Below, one piece after another: positions 9,073-16,724 of a DNA stretch of 64,000 bases (position 1 is the first letter of the stretch; each line of letters opens with the position of its first letter). Location of the stretch: the NCBI GenBank assembly GCA_964548025.1, contig CAZJRI010000006.1, forward strand, positions 16,030 to 80,029, written 5' to 3'. Source of the stretch: JAHRVQ01 sp964548025. Lineage in GTDB: Bacteria; Pseudomonadota; Gammaproteobacteria; Pseudomonadales; Azotimanducaceae. Position numbers and translations under genes: made by a program. The notes under the pieces were generated by a model. The model worked only from the letters and a program-made list of their open reading frames with translations, did not search any database and was not told the origin of the DNA.

Positions 9073-10355
9073 TATGGCTGTGATTCTGCTAGCATCTCAG
9101 AAAAGGCGGTCAAAAACAGGTCTGCATCAGCCTGTTTGAATACGAGAGGCGGTCTTACCTTTACTACATTGCCTTTGGCTCCAGCGTTACTCAGAAGAAA
9201 TCCTTTCTCTTTCATTTTATTGGCGACTTCGATCGCGCCTTGTCTGTCGGGGTCCTGGGAAGTGCGATCACTCACCCATTCGATACCAATGAACAAGCCG
9301 CAACCACGAACATCCCCCATTGATTCAAAGTTCTGTTGCAGACCTTTGAGTTCCTCTCGCATGAAGGCACCAATTTGAGCAGCGTTCTCAAGTAGCTTTT
9401 CATCCTCGATTACATCTAGCACGGCCATGCCAACGGATGCTTGCAGGGGGCTTGAGGCGAACGTGTTAAAGTATCTTGTATTATTGCGAAAGGAAGCGAC
9501 CAGATCGCTGCTTGCCGCAACTGCCGATATGGGTAATCCATTGCCCATGGGTTTACCCATAGTGACTATATCGGGAATAAAATCGCTGGTCTCATAACCC
9601 CACCAGTTGCCAGACCGACAGTAGCCAGCCTGTACTTCGTCGGCGATAACGACACCACCGGCCTTGTGCACAAGCTCTACGGCTTTGGCCATAAATCCGT
9701 CAGGAATGCGAGGCAAGCCCTCGTTTGCCAGAATAGAACAAACAAACATACCTGCAAAGGGGATATAGCTCTGATCAAAGTATTCAATCGCGTCTTCAAT
9801 CTGCTCCAGATAGTATTGACACAGTGCTTCGCTCGTTACTGTGTCATCAGAAGACAGTGGAGTTGGCATATGGTAGCTTTGTGGGAATGGGATACTGCGA
9901 AAAAATGGGTCAGTTACCGGTCGAGCGGACATCTTCCTTACTTCCGTGCTGTTGCCGTGATAGGTCGCGTCTGTACATATGATTCCCTGACCATTTGTAC
10001 TATGGCGGGCCATCAGCAGGGCAATCTCACTAGCTTCTGTACCAGAGCAGGCGAATACGACACTCTCAAGATCATCATGATGATGCGCGAGTAATCTTTC
10101 GGCATATTCGAGTATGCTCTCGTGCAGGTATCGGCTGTGAACATTCAAGGTGCTCATCTGCTTTTGCATAGCCTCAACCACCCGGGGATTGGCGTGTCCC
10201 ACACAGGGTACATTGTTGTACATATCCACGTATTGCTTTCCAGTATCATCGTAAAGATGGACACCTTCACCGCGAACAATATGGACCGGTGTTTCATAGA
10301 ATAATGGCGCTGATCCCAGCAATCGCTCTCTTTTTGAAACTAGATCCTCTGGCAT
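9072..10355 (-). CDS. Class-III PLP-dependent enzyme, phospho-amino-alcohol phospholyase type (AGXT2L-like)
   Basis: About 427 residues from ATG 10355 (MPEDLVSKRERLL), chosen over the in-frame start at 10499 because AAGGGGCC sits six bases upstream and because the longer form would cross into the divergent hydrolase gene. Fold-type I class-III features are clear: GTEASEIALLMAR, VVIADEVQAGY and the PLP lysine Lys268 in TMGKPMGNG. Segments such as LNVHSRYLHESILEYAERL and VRGCGLFIGIEW resemble ethanolamine-phosphate and 5-phosphohydroxylysine phospholyases more than omega-transaminases. The adjacent coupled kinase supports a phosphorylate-then-eliminate pathway giving an aldehyde, ammonia and phosphate. 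An ordinary omega-aminotransferase remains the alternative. Confidence 0.82.
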   Translation of the reverse strand: MPEDLVSKRERLLGSAPLFYETPVHIVRGEGVHLYDDTGKQYVDMYNNVPCVGHANPRVVEAMQKQMSTLNVHSRYLHESILEYAERLLAHHHDDLESVVFACSGTEASEIALLMARHSTNGQGIICTDATYHGNSTEVRKMSARPVTDPFFRSIPFPQSYHMPTPLSSDDTVTSEALCQYYLEQIEDAIEYFDQSYIPFAGMFVCSILANEGLPRIPDGFMAKAVELVHKAGGVVIADEVQAGYCRSGNWWGYETSDFIPDIVTMGKPMGNGLPISAVAASSDLVASFRNNTRYFNTFASSPLQASVGMAVLDVIEDEKLLENAAQIGAFMREELKGLQQNFESMGDVRGCGLFIGIEWVSDRTSQDPDRQGAIEVANKMKEKGFLLSNAGAKGNVVKVRPPLVFKQADADLFLTAFSEMLAESQP

Positions 10356-10482
10356 TGTCAGGCCCCTTTTTGTTTGTCTCCGAGAATAATGTCCGGTGTC
10401 TGCGATGTCCATTGATTCATCCATTCGATCCATGTGAATTCTGTATACTGTGATCCGATCAGAATCTAAAAGTGAGTTGAAA

Positions 10483-11193
10483 ATGAGTTGGAATGACAAG
10501 AAAGCAAGTGGTGATGGTTTTGAGGAAAGTGGATTTGAGATCGAGGTAAATGGTCAGGTTGTCCCGGGAATCTACTGGACACCACCAGGCGGACGGGCCG
10601 ATCGTCTTGTCCTGCTGGGGCATGGTGGGACGACGCATAAAAAAGTCGACTATATCGAAAATCTTGCTCACCAACTGGCCAGACGCGGAATCGCTGCAAT
10701 GGCAATCGATGGGCCGGGTCACGGAGAGCGAGCGACCGAAGACATCAGCGAGAATCCGCAGGCATTTGAGAAAGTCTGGCATGCCGGTGGTGGTAACGAG
10801 GGTATGCTGGCGGATTGGCGGGCTGCGCTTGATTTTATAGAAGGCGAAGAAGGCTCAAGACCGACCGGCTGGTGGGGTTTGTCGATGGGAACCATGATGG
10901 GATTACCTGTCGTCGCCACAGATGATCGTATCAGCGTAGCGCTGCTGGGACTTATGGGTACATGGGGACCCAATGCCGACGAGCTGATGCGGCTGGCGCT
11001 GGAAGTTTCCTGTCCTATCCGGTTTCTGGTTCAGTGGAATGATGAAATTGTACCGAGAGAAAGTTGTCTCGCGCTTTTTGATTCACTTGGTAGTCGCAAG
11101 AAAACACTGCATGCTAATCCAGGCAAGCATAGTGATGTACCAGCGTTTGAGATCGACGGTTCAGTTGATTACCTGGATCATTTCCTTCGTTGA
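10483..11193 (+). CDS. Alpha/beta hydrolase (dienelactone-hydrolase/esterase type)
   Basis: A 236-residue cytoplasmic alpha/beta hydrolase from ATG 10483 (MSWNDKKASGDGF). LLGHGGTTHK forms the oxyanion loop, GLSMG the nucleophile elbow with Ser134, and HSD places the catalytic His at residue 216 near the C-terminus. An in-frame GTG at 10450 is less likely because it has no better ribosome site. The gene is divergent from the phospholyase/kinase pair across 127 bp, and its 3' end is followed by structured element A. The substrate is unknown; ester or lactone hydrolysis is expected. Confidence 0.85.
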   Translation: MSWNDKKASGDGFEESGFEIEVNGQVVPGIYWTPPGGRADRLVLLGHGGTTHKKVDYIENLAHQLARRGIAAMAIDGPGHGERATEDISENPQAFEKVWHAGGGNEGMLADWRAALDFIEGEEGSRPTGWWGLSMGTMMGLPVVATDDRISVALLGLMGTWGPNADELMRLALEVSCPIRFLVQWNDEIVPRESCLALFDSLGSRKKTLHANPGKHSDVPAFEIDGSVDYLDHFLR

Positions 11194-11238
11194 TCAGCTA
11201 TTTCGGAAAGTTGCTGATGCGGTCAGGTAAATAGACGC

Positions 11239-11476
11239 AGTCGAGAATGGCACTTACTTAAGACACTAGGACAATTTGATCTCAATCCGCGTCAAGCAGG
11301 ACGGGTGTGTCTACTGCCAGAGCGCGCCTGCGGTCGCAATGGCGACAGCCTCACTTACTCAGGAGCCTGTAGTCTCCTTCGGCGCGCTCGGCGCAGGCTT
11401 GATGCTCTCGCAATAGACACACCCGTCCTACTCACCGCTAAGGATGATATGTGCCTTAAGTAAGTGCCATTCGACT
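11239..11476. repeat. Structured element A: nested inverted repeats around a conserved core
   Basis: A 238-bp non-coding element between two convergent genes. Its outer arms, 11245-11262 and 11455-11472, are an exact 18-bp inverted repeat (GAATGGCACTTACTTAAG), extendable to 11239/11476 with one bulged base. Its inner arms, 11296-11323 and 11404-11431, pair over 28 bp with three differences. The core, 11324-11403, contains the hairpin GTCGC-AATG-GCGAC (11333-11346), a bulged hairpin around CAGG-AG-CCTG (11357-11373) and a closing helix GCCTGCG/CGCAGGC (11326-11332/11392-11398). The core matches element B at 36818-37060 in reverse orientation; the arms do not. The right end abuts the stop codon of the MFS gene. 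It could act as a bidirectional terminator, but the core conservation is not explained by that. Confidence 0.9.
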
Positions 11477-12750
11477 CAGTCGAAAATTTTCTCACTGGAT
11501 GAGAACAACAGAAATACGATCAACCCGAAGAGGGTAACCCCGCCTGCCACCTGGAACACAAGTGCCCATGAACCGGTAACCTCAAGAATCACACCGCTGA
11601 CGAAAACACCGATGATGCCCGGAATTGTGCCAGCGGTATTGGTTATCCCCATGAGCGTACCTGCATGCCTTGGCGCGATATCCATATGATTCACAGAGAA
11701 TCCGCCAGTGACGAATGCACCCAGTGCATTACCTGTAGCCATGATGCCAATAGCCATCCATACACTGTCAACTTCACCAACAATGAACAAAGCAGTTGCG
11801 ATACCACCGAATCCTATGGTCTGCATCAGTTTGCGAACTTTGCCGATCGCCATACCGTTTCGAATGAGCCGGTCGGCGATATTCCCTGCGATGTTAAGAA
11901 AGAAGAACGATGCAACATGAGGAATCATGGTAACCCAGCCAACGGCAGCATAGTCGACTCCGAGTCCCTTGTTCACGAATGTAGGCAGCCAGGACAGAAG
12001 CACATAGAGCGACCAGTTATTGCAAAAGTGGGTAATAATAATTGCCCAGACAGGGGCGTGTTTCAGAAAGTCGATTATTGAAGGTGCATCTGCATCGTCT
12101 TCTTTTGAGGCGGTGCCATCCTCGATGAGTGCGAGTTCTTCCTCTGTGATGATAGTACTCTGCTGAGGTGAGGCGGTAACCATCTGATGCCAGAAGAGAT
12201 ACCAGACCAGGCCAACAGCGCCAAAGAGATAAAATGCCCACTCCCATCCGAGTTGCTGCACGATGATAGGTGTCACGACAAGCGCAAATACCGTGCCCAG
12301 TGGGATGCCACTGTTGGTAAAACCGACTGCCCTGGATCTTTCCTGAATGGGAATCCAGCGCCCATAAGTCGTATATATAGACGGGAATGTCACTGCTTCG
12401 CCCATACCCATGGCTATTCGGGTGGCAATTAACAGGCTTAAGCCGATCATAGCAGCAGGGGGGGTCAATATCGTGAAAAGCGACCAGAGCAATACGCCAG
12501 CGCCAAGTACAACCTTACCGCCAAACTTATCTGCCAGTCTGCCACCAATTATCTGCAGCAAAAGGTAGCCAATAAAAAAAGACGATAGGATCGTTCCCTG
12601 AGTCTGCATGCTCCAGCCGAGATCTTCGGCCATGGGAATGATAGCGATCGAAATATTGACGCGATCGATATAGCAGATAAACACGGATAGAAAAGACATG
12701 CCAACAACAACATATCGTCTCGGCCAGTGTGCAGGTAGTATTGATGCCAT
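11476..12750 (-). CDS. MFS transporter, anion:cation symporter (ACS)-like family
   Basis: A 424-residue membrane protein with about 12 predicted helices and the MFS motif-A region GGRLADKFGGK between helices 2 and 3. FICYIDRVNISIAI in helix 1 and the GEAVTFPSIYTTYGRWIP segment are typical of the ACS/SLC17-like branch that carries organic anions (hexuronates, phthalate, tartrate and similar). Helices 7-8 follow a charged central loop at about 190-225. It is clearly paralogous to the transporter at 50012-51367. It ends directly at element A and is divergent from the sensor kinase. The substrate cannot be deduced. Confidence 0.9.
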   Translation of the reverse strand: MASILPAHWPRRYVVVGMSFLSVFICYIDRVNISIAIIPMAEDLGWSMQTQGTILSSFFIGYLLLQIIGGRLADKFGGKVVLGAGVLLWSLFTILTPPAAMIGLSLLIATRIAMGMGEAVTFPSIYTTYGRWIPIQERSRAVGFTNSGIPLGTVFALVVTPIIVQQLGWEWAFYLFGAVGLVWYLFWHQMVTASPQQSTIITEEELALIEDGTASKEDDADAPSIIDFLKHAPVWAIIITHFCNNWSLYVLLSWLPTFVNKGLGVDYAAVGWVTMIPHVASFFFLNIAGNIADRLIRNGMAIGKVRKLMQTIGFGGIATALFIVGEVDSVWMAIGIMATGNALGAFVTGGFSVNHMDIAPRHAGTLMGITNTAGTIPGIIGVFVSGVILEVTGSWALVFQVAGGVTLFGLIVFLLFSSSEKIFD

Positions 12751-12973
12751 GGAATGTGATCCTGTTTTTTTTGAGACAGTATATAGAACATATGAAGAGA
12801 CGTAAGCATTGAGCCAGATGCCGTCACTGACACAATAGATTTAATTGACCATGCCTGTTCAGGTCATTTTTTGAAAGTGAAAGCCACAATAAAAAAAGGA
12901 TTCAGCGATTCGAACCTTTTTTTGTGTACACTTGGCTTCAGACTAAATAATAAGAAACAGTATCAGGCTGGAA

Positions 12974-15277
12974 ATGTTGTCTCCGAGAGTACTGATCAAT
13001 CTGTCCATCTTCGTAGCCCTGATCTTTACAGCGCTATTCGTTCTGTTGCTATGGCTGACACCCTATACCGGATTCAATGTCGAGAAAGATCCTGCATCAG
13101 ATTACATGCTAGTTACCAGGGTTGATAACTGGGTAGCATCACAGGGGTTGAAAACTGGAGACAAAATTAACCTGATATCGGCAGGTGGTGATTCCATCAC
13201 TCTCAGTCAGAAGCATGTTTTAACTTCCACCTTCCAGGCCCGGGCACTTTATGAGAATCGCAAAGAACGTCTGAATGAACTTGCGAAGGTTTATCGAATA
13301 GTCAGCCAGCCAGTTGTTACCCTGGATCTTGTTGAAGGCAGGCAAATAGATATTGCAATGGATCAAAGGCGCCCATTGTCTTCTATCTCGGTATCGGTAT
13401 GGATTCGATTTTTCCTGGGGTTGGCGGCACCTTTTATGGGTGCGCTGGTCTGGGCCTTCCGTCCGCGAACGAAGGAGGCTGTCTTCCTTCTGTTGAGTGG
13501 CATTGGCCTGTTTATTTTTACTGTGCCCTCTGCCGCATCCATATATGCAATAGAAATGTTCTACCTTGAACCAATTCTATTCTGGTTGTTCAAGATTGCC
13601 GGGGGAGTTGGAACTTTTATTTTCCTGGGATTCGGAACTTGTGTCCTGCTCTATTATCCGCAGAAAATCAGCAATGCCGATAGGTGGAGTAAGCGACTGC
13701 TCTACGGTTTACTTGTATACAGTCTTGTGGTTTTGGTGAATGATTGGAATTTCAGCGCGACACTTACCAACCAGTTTCTTTATTTCAGCTACAACGAAAC
13801 TTATCTGCCAATGCCTGTATTCTTTGCTGTCGTGGTTACCCTCTGCGTTCTACAGTGGAAAATCAGCAGGGGCAGACCGGTTGAAAGAGCCCAGGCTCTG
13901 TGGATTATCCTGGCCTGGACATTGGGGCCGAGTATCTTTCTATTGCTTTATTTGCTGCCGGTTGTTCTGGGGCAGGAGGGTATTTCTGGCAGAACGCTCA
14001 ATGCATTCACTGTTGTAAGTACCTACCTTCTCGTACTCGTCGGCGTTGCGCGTTTCAAGTTGTTCCACCTGGAACAGCACATTGCTGCAGCCTACCAATG
14101 GAGTTTCGTTTCACTGTTCTTCTTTGGCCTGGATATCATCATCGTTTCGGTTGCGAGTATCTCGCCCCGGGTATCCACCTTTATCGTTCTCGGACTGGTC
14201 CTATGGTGCTACCTGCCAATACGTCAGTGGATTACCAGGCGCGTTTCGCAATCCAGGCAATACAGGTATCAACGATTATTCAACGATGCCGTTGTAACAA
14301 TGGTGCAGGATTCTCTGGTCTCGGTAGTTCGTCCCCGGGATTCCTGGCGTACCGCACTGAACACGCTTTTCTCACCTATTAGTTTTGAGTTCAGCCAATC
14401 GGAGGAGACCAGGGTTGATGATCGTGGCCAGACCTTGATTGTTGCCGGTAATCGATATTCCCCCGCAGCCAGACTTGAGTTCGCCGAAAATGGTACCCGG
14501 CTGTTCACGGAAGAGGATCAGGACCTGGTACAGACACTGGTGGTTCTGTTGGAACGATTATATGATTTTCGTGATGCTTTCTTTGCAGGTCAGACCCAGG
14601 AACGAGAGAGAATAAGGCGCGATCTGCACGATCAGATTGGACATAAACTTTTGTCTCTTATCTATACCGCCAGGGATGACAGATCGAGACTACTGGCCCA
14701 GGAAACCATGGAGCAATTGAGAGAATTAATTCAGGCGCTCAAAGATGAGCCTGTTTCACTGCATGATGCAATCGGCAAGTTAAGACATCTGAGCGAGGAG
14801 ACCTGCGACAACGTCGGGCTCATATTTGAATGGCAAGAAGAACTCGGAGAAGAGGAGGCAAATATCAGCTCCAATCAGTATCTCAATATTCTTAATATTG
14901 TCCGGGAACTTCTCAACAACACCATCAGCCATTCGGAGGCCAGTAAAATTTCAGTCTCAGTGAACAGAGAAGCAGGGCCATTGACGATTGAAGTGAGTGA
15001 TAATGGAACAGGATTCGATCAGGATACGGTTACACCGGGTAATGGTCTTTATAACATCCAATCCAGGGTGGGAGAACTCCATGCCAGCATTGACTGGCAT
15101 ACTTCGTCCGGTACCCGGGTTATGCTGCAAATTCCGTTACACAATATAGAGGAACATACGACAGACGAGAAAAATACAGAGGCACTGATTACGGAGAAAC
15201 AAAGTACGGAGAAACAAAGTACAGAGGAAAGAAGTACAGAGGAAAGAAGTGTAGAGGAACATAATGCAGAAGGATGA
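12974..15277 (+). CDS. Membrane sensor histidine kinase, NarX/DegS-type (HisKA_3)
   Basis: A 767-residue kinase from ATG 12974. One membrane helix (about 9-30), an extracytoplasmic stretch to about 133 and then a block of roughly seven helices (about 138-400) form the sensor. A linker leads to the dimerisation/phosphoacceptor helix ERIRRDLHDQIGHKLLSL with His552. The HATPase domain has the N-box ELLNNTISHSEAS, G1 box DNGTGFD near 676 and G2 box GNGLYNIQSR. This H-box is that of NarL-partnered kinases, and the next gene is a NarL-type regulator overlapping by 14 bp. The last 40 or so residues are a low-complexity, Glu/Ser/Thr-rich tail (EKQST, EERST units) encoded by a 15-bp tandem repeat. The stimulus is unknown. 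Confidence 0.93.
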   Translation: MLSPRVLINLSIFVALIFTALFVLLLWLTPYTGFNVEKDPASDYMLVTRVDNWVASQGLKTGDKINLISAGGDSITLSQKHVLTSTFQARALYENRKERLNELAKVYRIVSQPVVTLDLVEGRQIDIAMDQRRPLSSISVSVWIRFFLGLAAPFMGALVWAFRPRTKEAVFLLLSGIGLFIFTVPSAASIYAIEMFYLEPILFWLFKIAGGVGTFIFLGFGTCVLLYYPQKISNADRWSKRLLYGLLVYSLVVLVNDWNFSATLTNQFLYFSYNETYLPMPVFFAVVVTLCVLQWKISRGRPVERAQALWIILAWTLGPSIFLLLYLLPVVLGQEGISGRTLNAFTVVSTYLLVLVGVARFKLFHLEQHIAAAYQWSFVSLFFFGLDIIIVSVASISPRVSTFIVLGLVLWCYLPIRQWITRRVSQSRQYRYQRLFNDAVVTMVQDSLVSVVRPRDSWRTALNTLFSPISFEFSQSEETRVDDRGQTLIVAGNRYSPAARLEFAENGTRLFTEEDQDLVQTLVVLLERLYDFRDAFFAGQTQERERIRRDLHDQIGHKLLSLIYTARDDRSRLLAQETMEQLRELIQALKDEPVSLHDAIGKLRHLSEETCDNVGLIFEWQEELGEEEANISSNQYLNILNIVRELLNNTISHSEASKISVSVNREAGPLTIEVSDNGTGFDQDTVTPGNGLYNIQSRVGELHASIDWHTSSGTRVMLQIPLHNIEEHTTDEKNTEALITEKQSTEKQSTEERSTEERSVEEHNAEG

Positions 15278-15280
15278 GGA
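15146..15280. repeat. 15-bp minisatellite, about nine units, at the kinase/regulator junction
   Basis: Nine consecutive 15-bp units run from 15146 to 15280. Exact neighbours are ACGGAGAAACAAAGT (15191 and 15206) and ACAGAGGAAAGAAGT (15221 and 15236); outer units are diverged, for example ATAGAGGAACATACG at 15146 and GTAGAGGAACATAAT at 15251. In the kinase frame each unit is five residues, so copy-number change keeps the frame. Many units carry AGAGGA or GGAGA, and the one at 15253-15258 sits five bases before the regulator's ATG (15264), so the repeat also supplies its ribosome binding site. Confidence 0.9.
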
Positions 15281-15956
15281 CCGAGCGGTGAAAAAGGTCA
15301 AATGTGTCCTCATCGTTGAGGATCATCATGATGCCACCGAGGTGCTAAGACAGGTGGTTGATCAGACCTTTGGGCAACCTTTAATTGAAACCGCGACGAC
15401 TGTTAGCGTGGGTCTCGAGATCTTGAAACGTACCCGGTTTGATCTTGCATTGCTGGACCTTGGGTTACCCGATGGTAACGGTGCGGACCTGGTTCGATAT
15501 ATTGGTCTGAACTGCCCGGATACACTGTCGGTTGTAACCACGATTTTCGATGATGAATCCCATCTTTTTGATGCGCTCCGCTCTGGTGCTTGTGGATATC
15601 TGCTTAAAGGTCACTCACCTGAGGAATTGCAGCGATACCTTCAAGATGCGGTATCAGGCAGACCAGCATTGTCGCCAAGCGTGGCGCAGTCCATGTTGGG
15701 ATTCTTCAGACAGGAGGCATTGTCGGGCGCAATTGTTAAAGACGAGGATGACTCCGAGAAACTAACAGAGCGAGAGATGGAAGTGCTTAGCCTGATAGCC
15801 AAAGGTTGCCAGGTAAAAGAAGTAAGTCGTCTGTTGGATATCTCCCCCAACACGGTGTCCCACCACATAAAGAGTCTCTATGGCAAATTGAACGTTCATA
15901 ACCGTGCTGAAGCAACAGCAGCGGCTGTACAGCTCAATATCTTCAAACCGAATTAA
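15264..15956 (+). CDS. Response regulator, NarL/LuxR family
   Basis: A 230-residue regulator with a receiver domain (LIVEDHHD acidic pocket at about 17-23, phosphoacceptor Asp65 in LALLDLGLPDGNG, KGHSPEEL lysine loop) and a C-terminal LuxR-type helix-turn-helix at about 165-225 (LTEREMEVLSLIAKG, then PNTVSHHIKSLYGKL). The start ATG 15264 overlaps the upstream kinase gene by 14 bp, with AGAGGA five bases before it, so translation is coupled and the two are cognate partners. Targets are not visible; the sigma factor downstream is on the same strand and is a plausible member of the regulon. Confidence 0.94.
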   Translation: MQKDEDRAVKKVKCVLIVEDHHDATEVLRQVVDQTFGQPLIETATTVSVGLEILKRTRFDLALLDLGLPDGNGADLVRYIGLNCPDTLSVVTTIFDDESHLFDALRSGACGYLLKGHSPEELQRYLQDAVSGRPALSPSVAQSMLGFFRQEALSGAIVKDEDDSEKLTEREMEVLSLIAKGCQVKEVSRLLDISPNTVSHHIKSLYGKLNVHNRAEATAAAVQLNIFKPN

Positions 15957-15971
15957 GAGAGATCCTCGAGT

Positions 15972-15991
15972 TATCACCTGTTTAGGTGATA
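15972..15991. promoter_or_regulatory. Perfect 8-bp inverted repeat between regulator and sigma factor genes
   Basis: TATCACCT (15972-15979), a four-base GTTT spacer, then AGGTGATA (15984-15991). There is no T tract after it, so it is a weak terminator candidate. Its symmetry also fits a binding site for a dimeric regulator such as the LuxR-type protein encoded just upstream. It lies about 60 bp before the preferred sigma-factor start. Confidence 0.45.
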
Positions 15992-16050
15992 CGAAATCAC
16001 CCGACTTAATGTCAATCTGTGACCCATGGAATCAATTCTTGGGGGTAATT

Positions 16051-16632
16051 GTGAACACAGAGTTTAGAGGGGAAGAGGGACTGGTAAGCAGATCACTGGC
16101 TGCTGGTATAGCATCCGGCGATGAAGAATTGGAAGAACAGCTAATAAAACGATATCGGACCCGGGTACTGGCCATTCTTGAAAAGCTGACGGGAGACAGC
16201 AGTCGGGCGGAAGATCTTGCCCATGAAACGCTGATTATTATTCTGAATAGACTTCGCCATGAGGGGATCAATGAACCTCATCATCTTTCCAGCTATATAT
16301 ACAGGACGGCCAAATATGTCTATCTGGGTTGGCTGCGAAGAGCTGACAATCGTGTTGAACTTCGCGGTTGTCTTGATGATTTTGAATGTGGTGATTCTGA
16401 ACCTGAAAATCAGTATATCCACAAAGAGAGAAAAGAATATCTATATCAGTCGATTGTCGCGCTCAAGATCAATCGTGACAGGGATATCCTCCTGCGTCGT
16501 TATATAGCGGAGCAGAGCAAGGATGAAATCTGCGATGTTCATGCATTGAGCACTCAACACTTTGACAGGGTAATATTCCGTGCCAGAAATAGGCTGAAGC
16601 AAAGCATCGGGGCGCAGGCTGAACCTGCATAG
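16051..16632 (+). CDS. ECF-type sigma-70 family RNA polymerase sigma factor
   Basis: A 193-residue protein. GTG 16051 is preferred because TTGGGGGTAATT gives a good ribosome site six bases upstream. ATG 16009 and a frame opening at 15904 inside the regulator gene are alternatives. Region 2 is seen as LIKRYRTRVLAILEKLTG, RAEDLAHETLIIILNRL and YIYRTAKYVYLGWLRR. Region 4 is LKINRDRDILLRRYIAEQSK, then DRVIFRARNRLKQS. The region-4 helix-turn-helix is weaker than usual. No anti-sigma factor with an obvious ZAS domain is adjacent; the exported product downstream is not of that type. It probably belongs to the same signalling cluster as the two-component pair. Confidence 0.82.
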   Translation: MNTEFRGEEGLVSRSLAAGIASGDEELEEQLIKRYRTRVLAILEKLTGDSSRAEDLAHETLIIILNRLRHEGINEPHHLSSYIYRTAKYVYLGWLRRADNRVELRGCLDDFECGDSEPENQYIHKERKEYLYQSIVALKINRDRDILLRRYIAEQSKDEICDVHALSTQHFDRVIFRARNRLKQSIGAQAEPA

Positions 16633-16724
16633 TTTAAAAGAGGTCGGCTTAAAAGAGGTCGACCCGATTGAACTTTTTGCCAACGAACATCCACCTAAGT
16701 GGAAAATAGTGTCATGAATATTCA

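Noticed and set aside
10356..10499. N-terminal extension of the class-III PLP enzyme to the in-frame start at 10499
   Set aside because: It would overlap the divergent hydrolase gene, it lacks similarity to the family, and ATG 10355 has a good ribosome site.
11239..11476. Element A as an integron attC site, tRNA or insertion sequence
   Set aside because: No attC-type R'/R'' core sites, no tRNA cloverleaf, no transposase frame, and the terminal repeats are not shared with element B.
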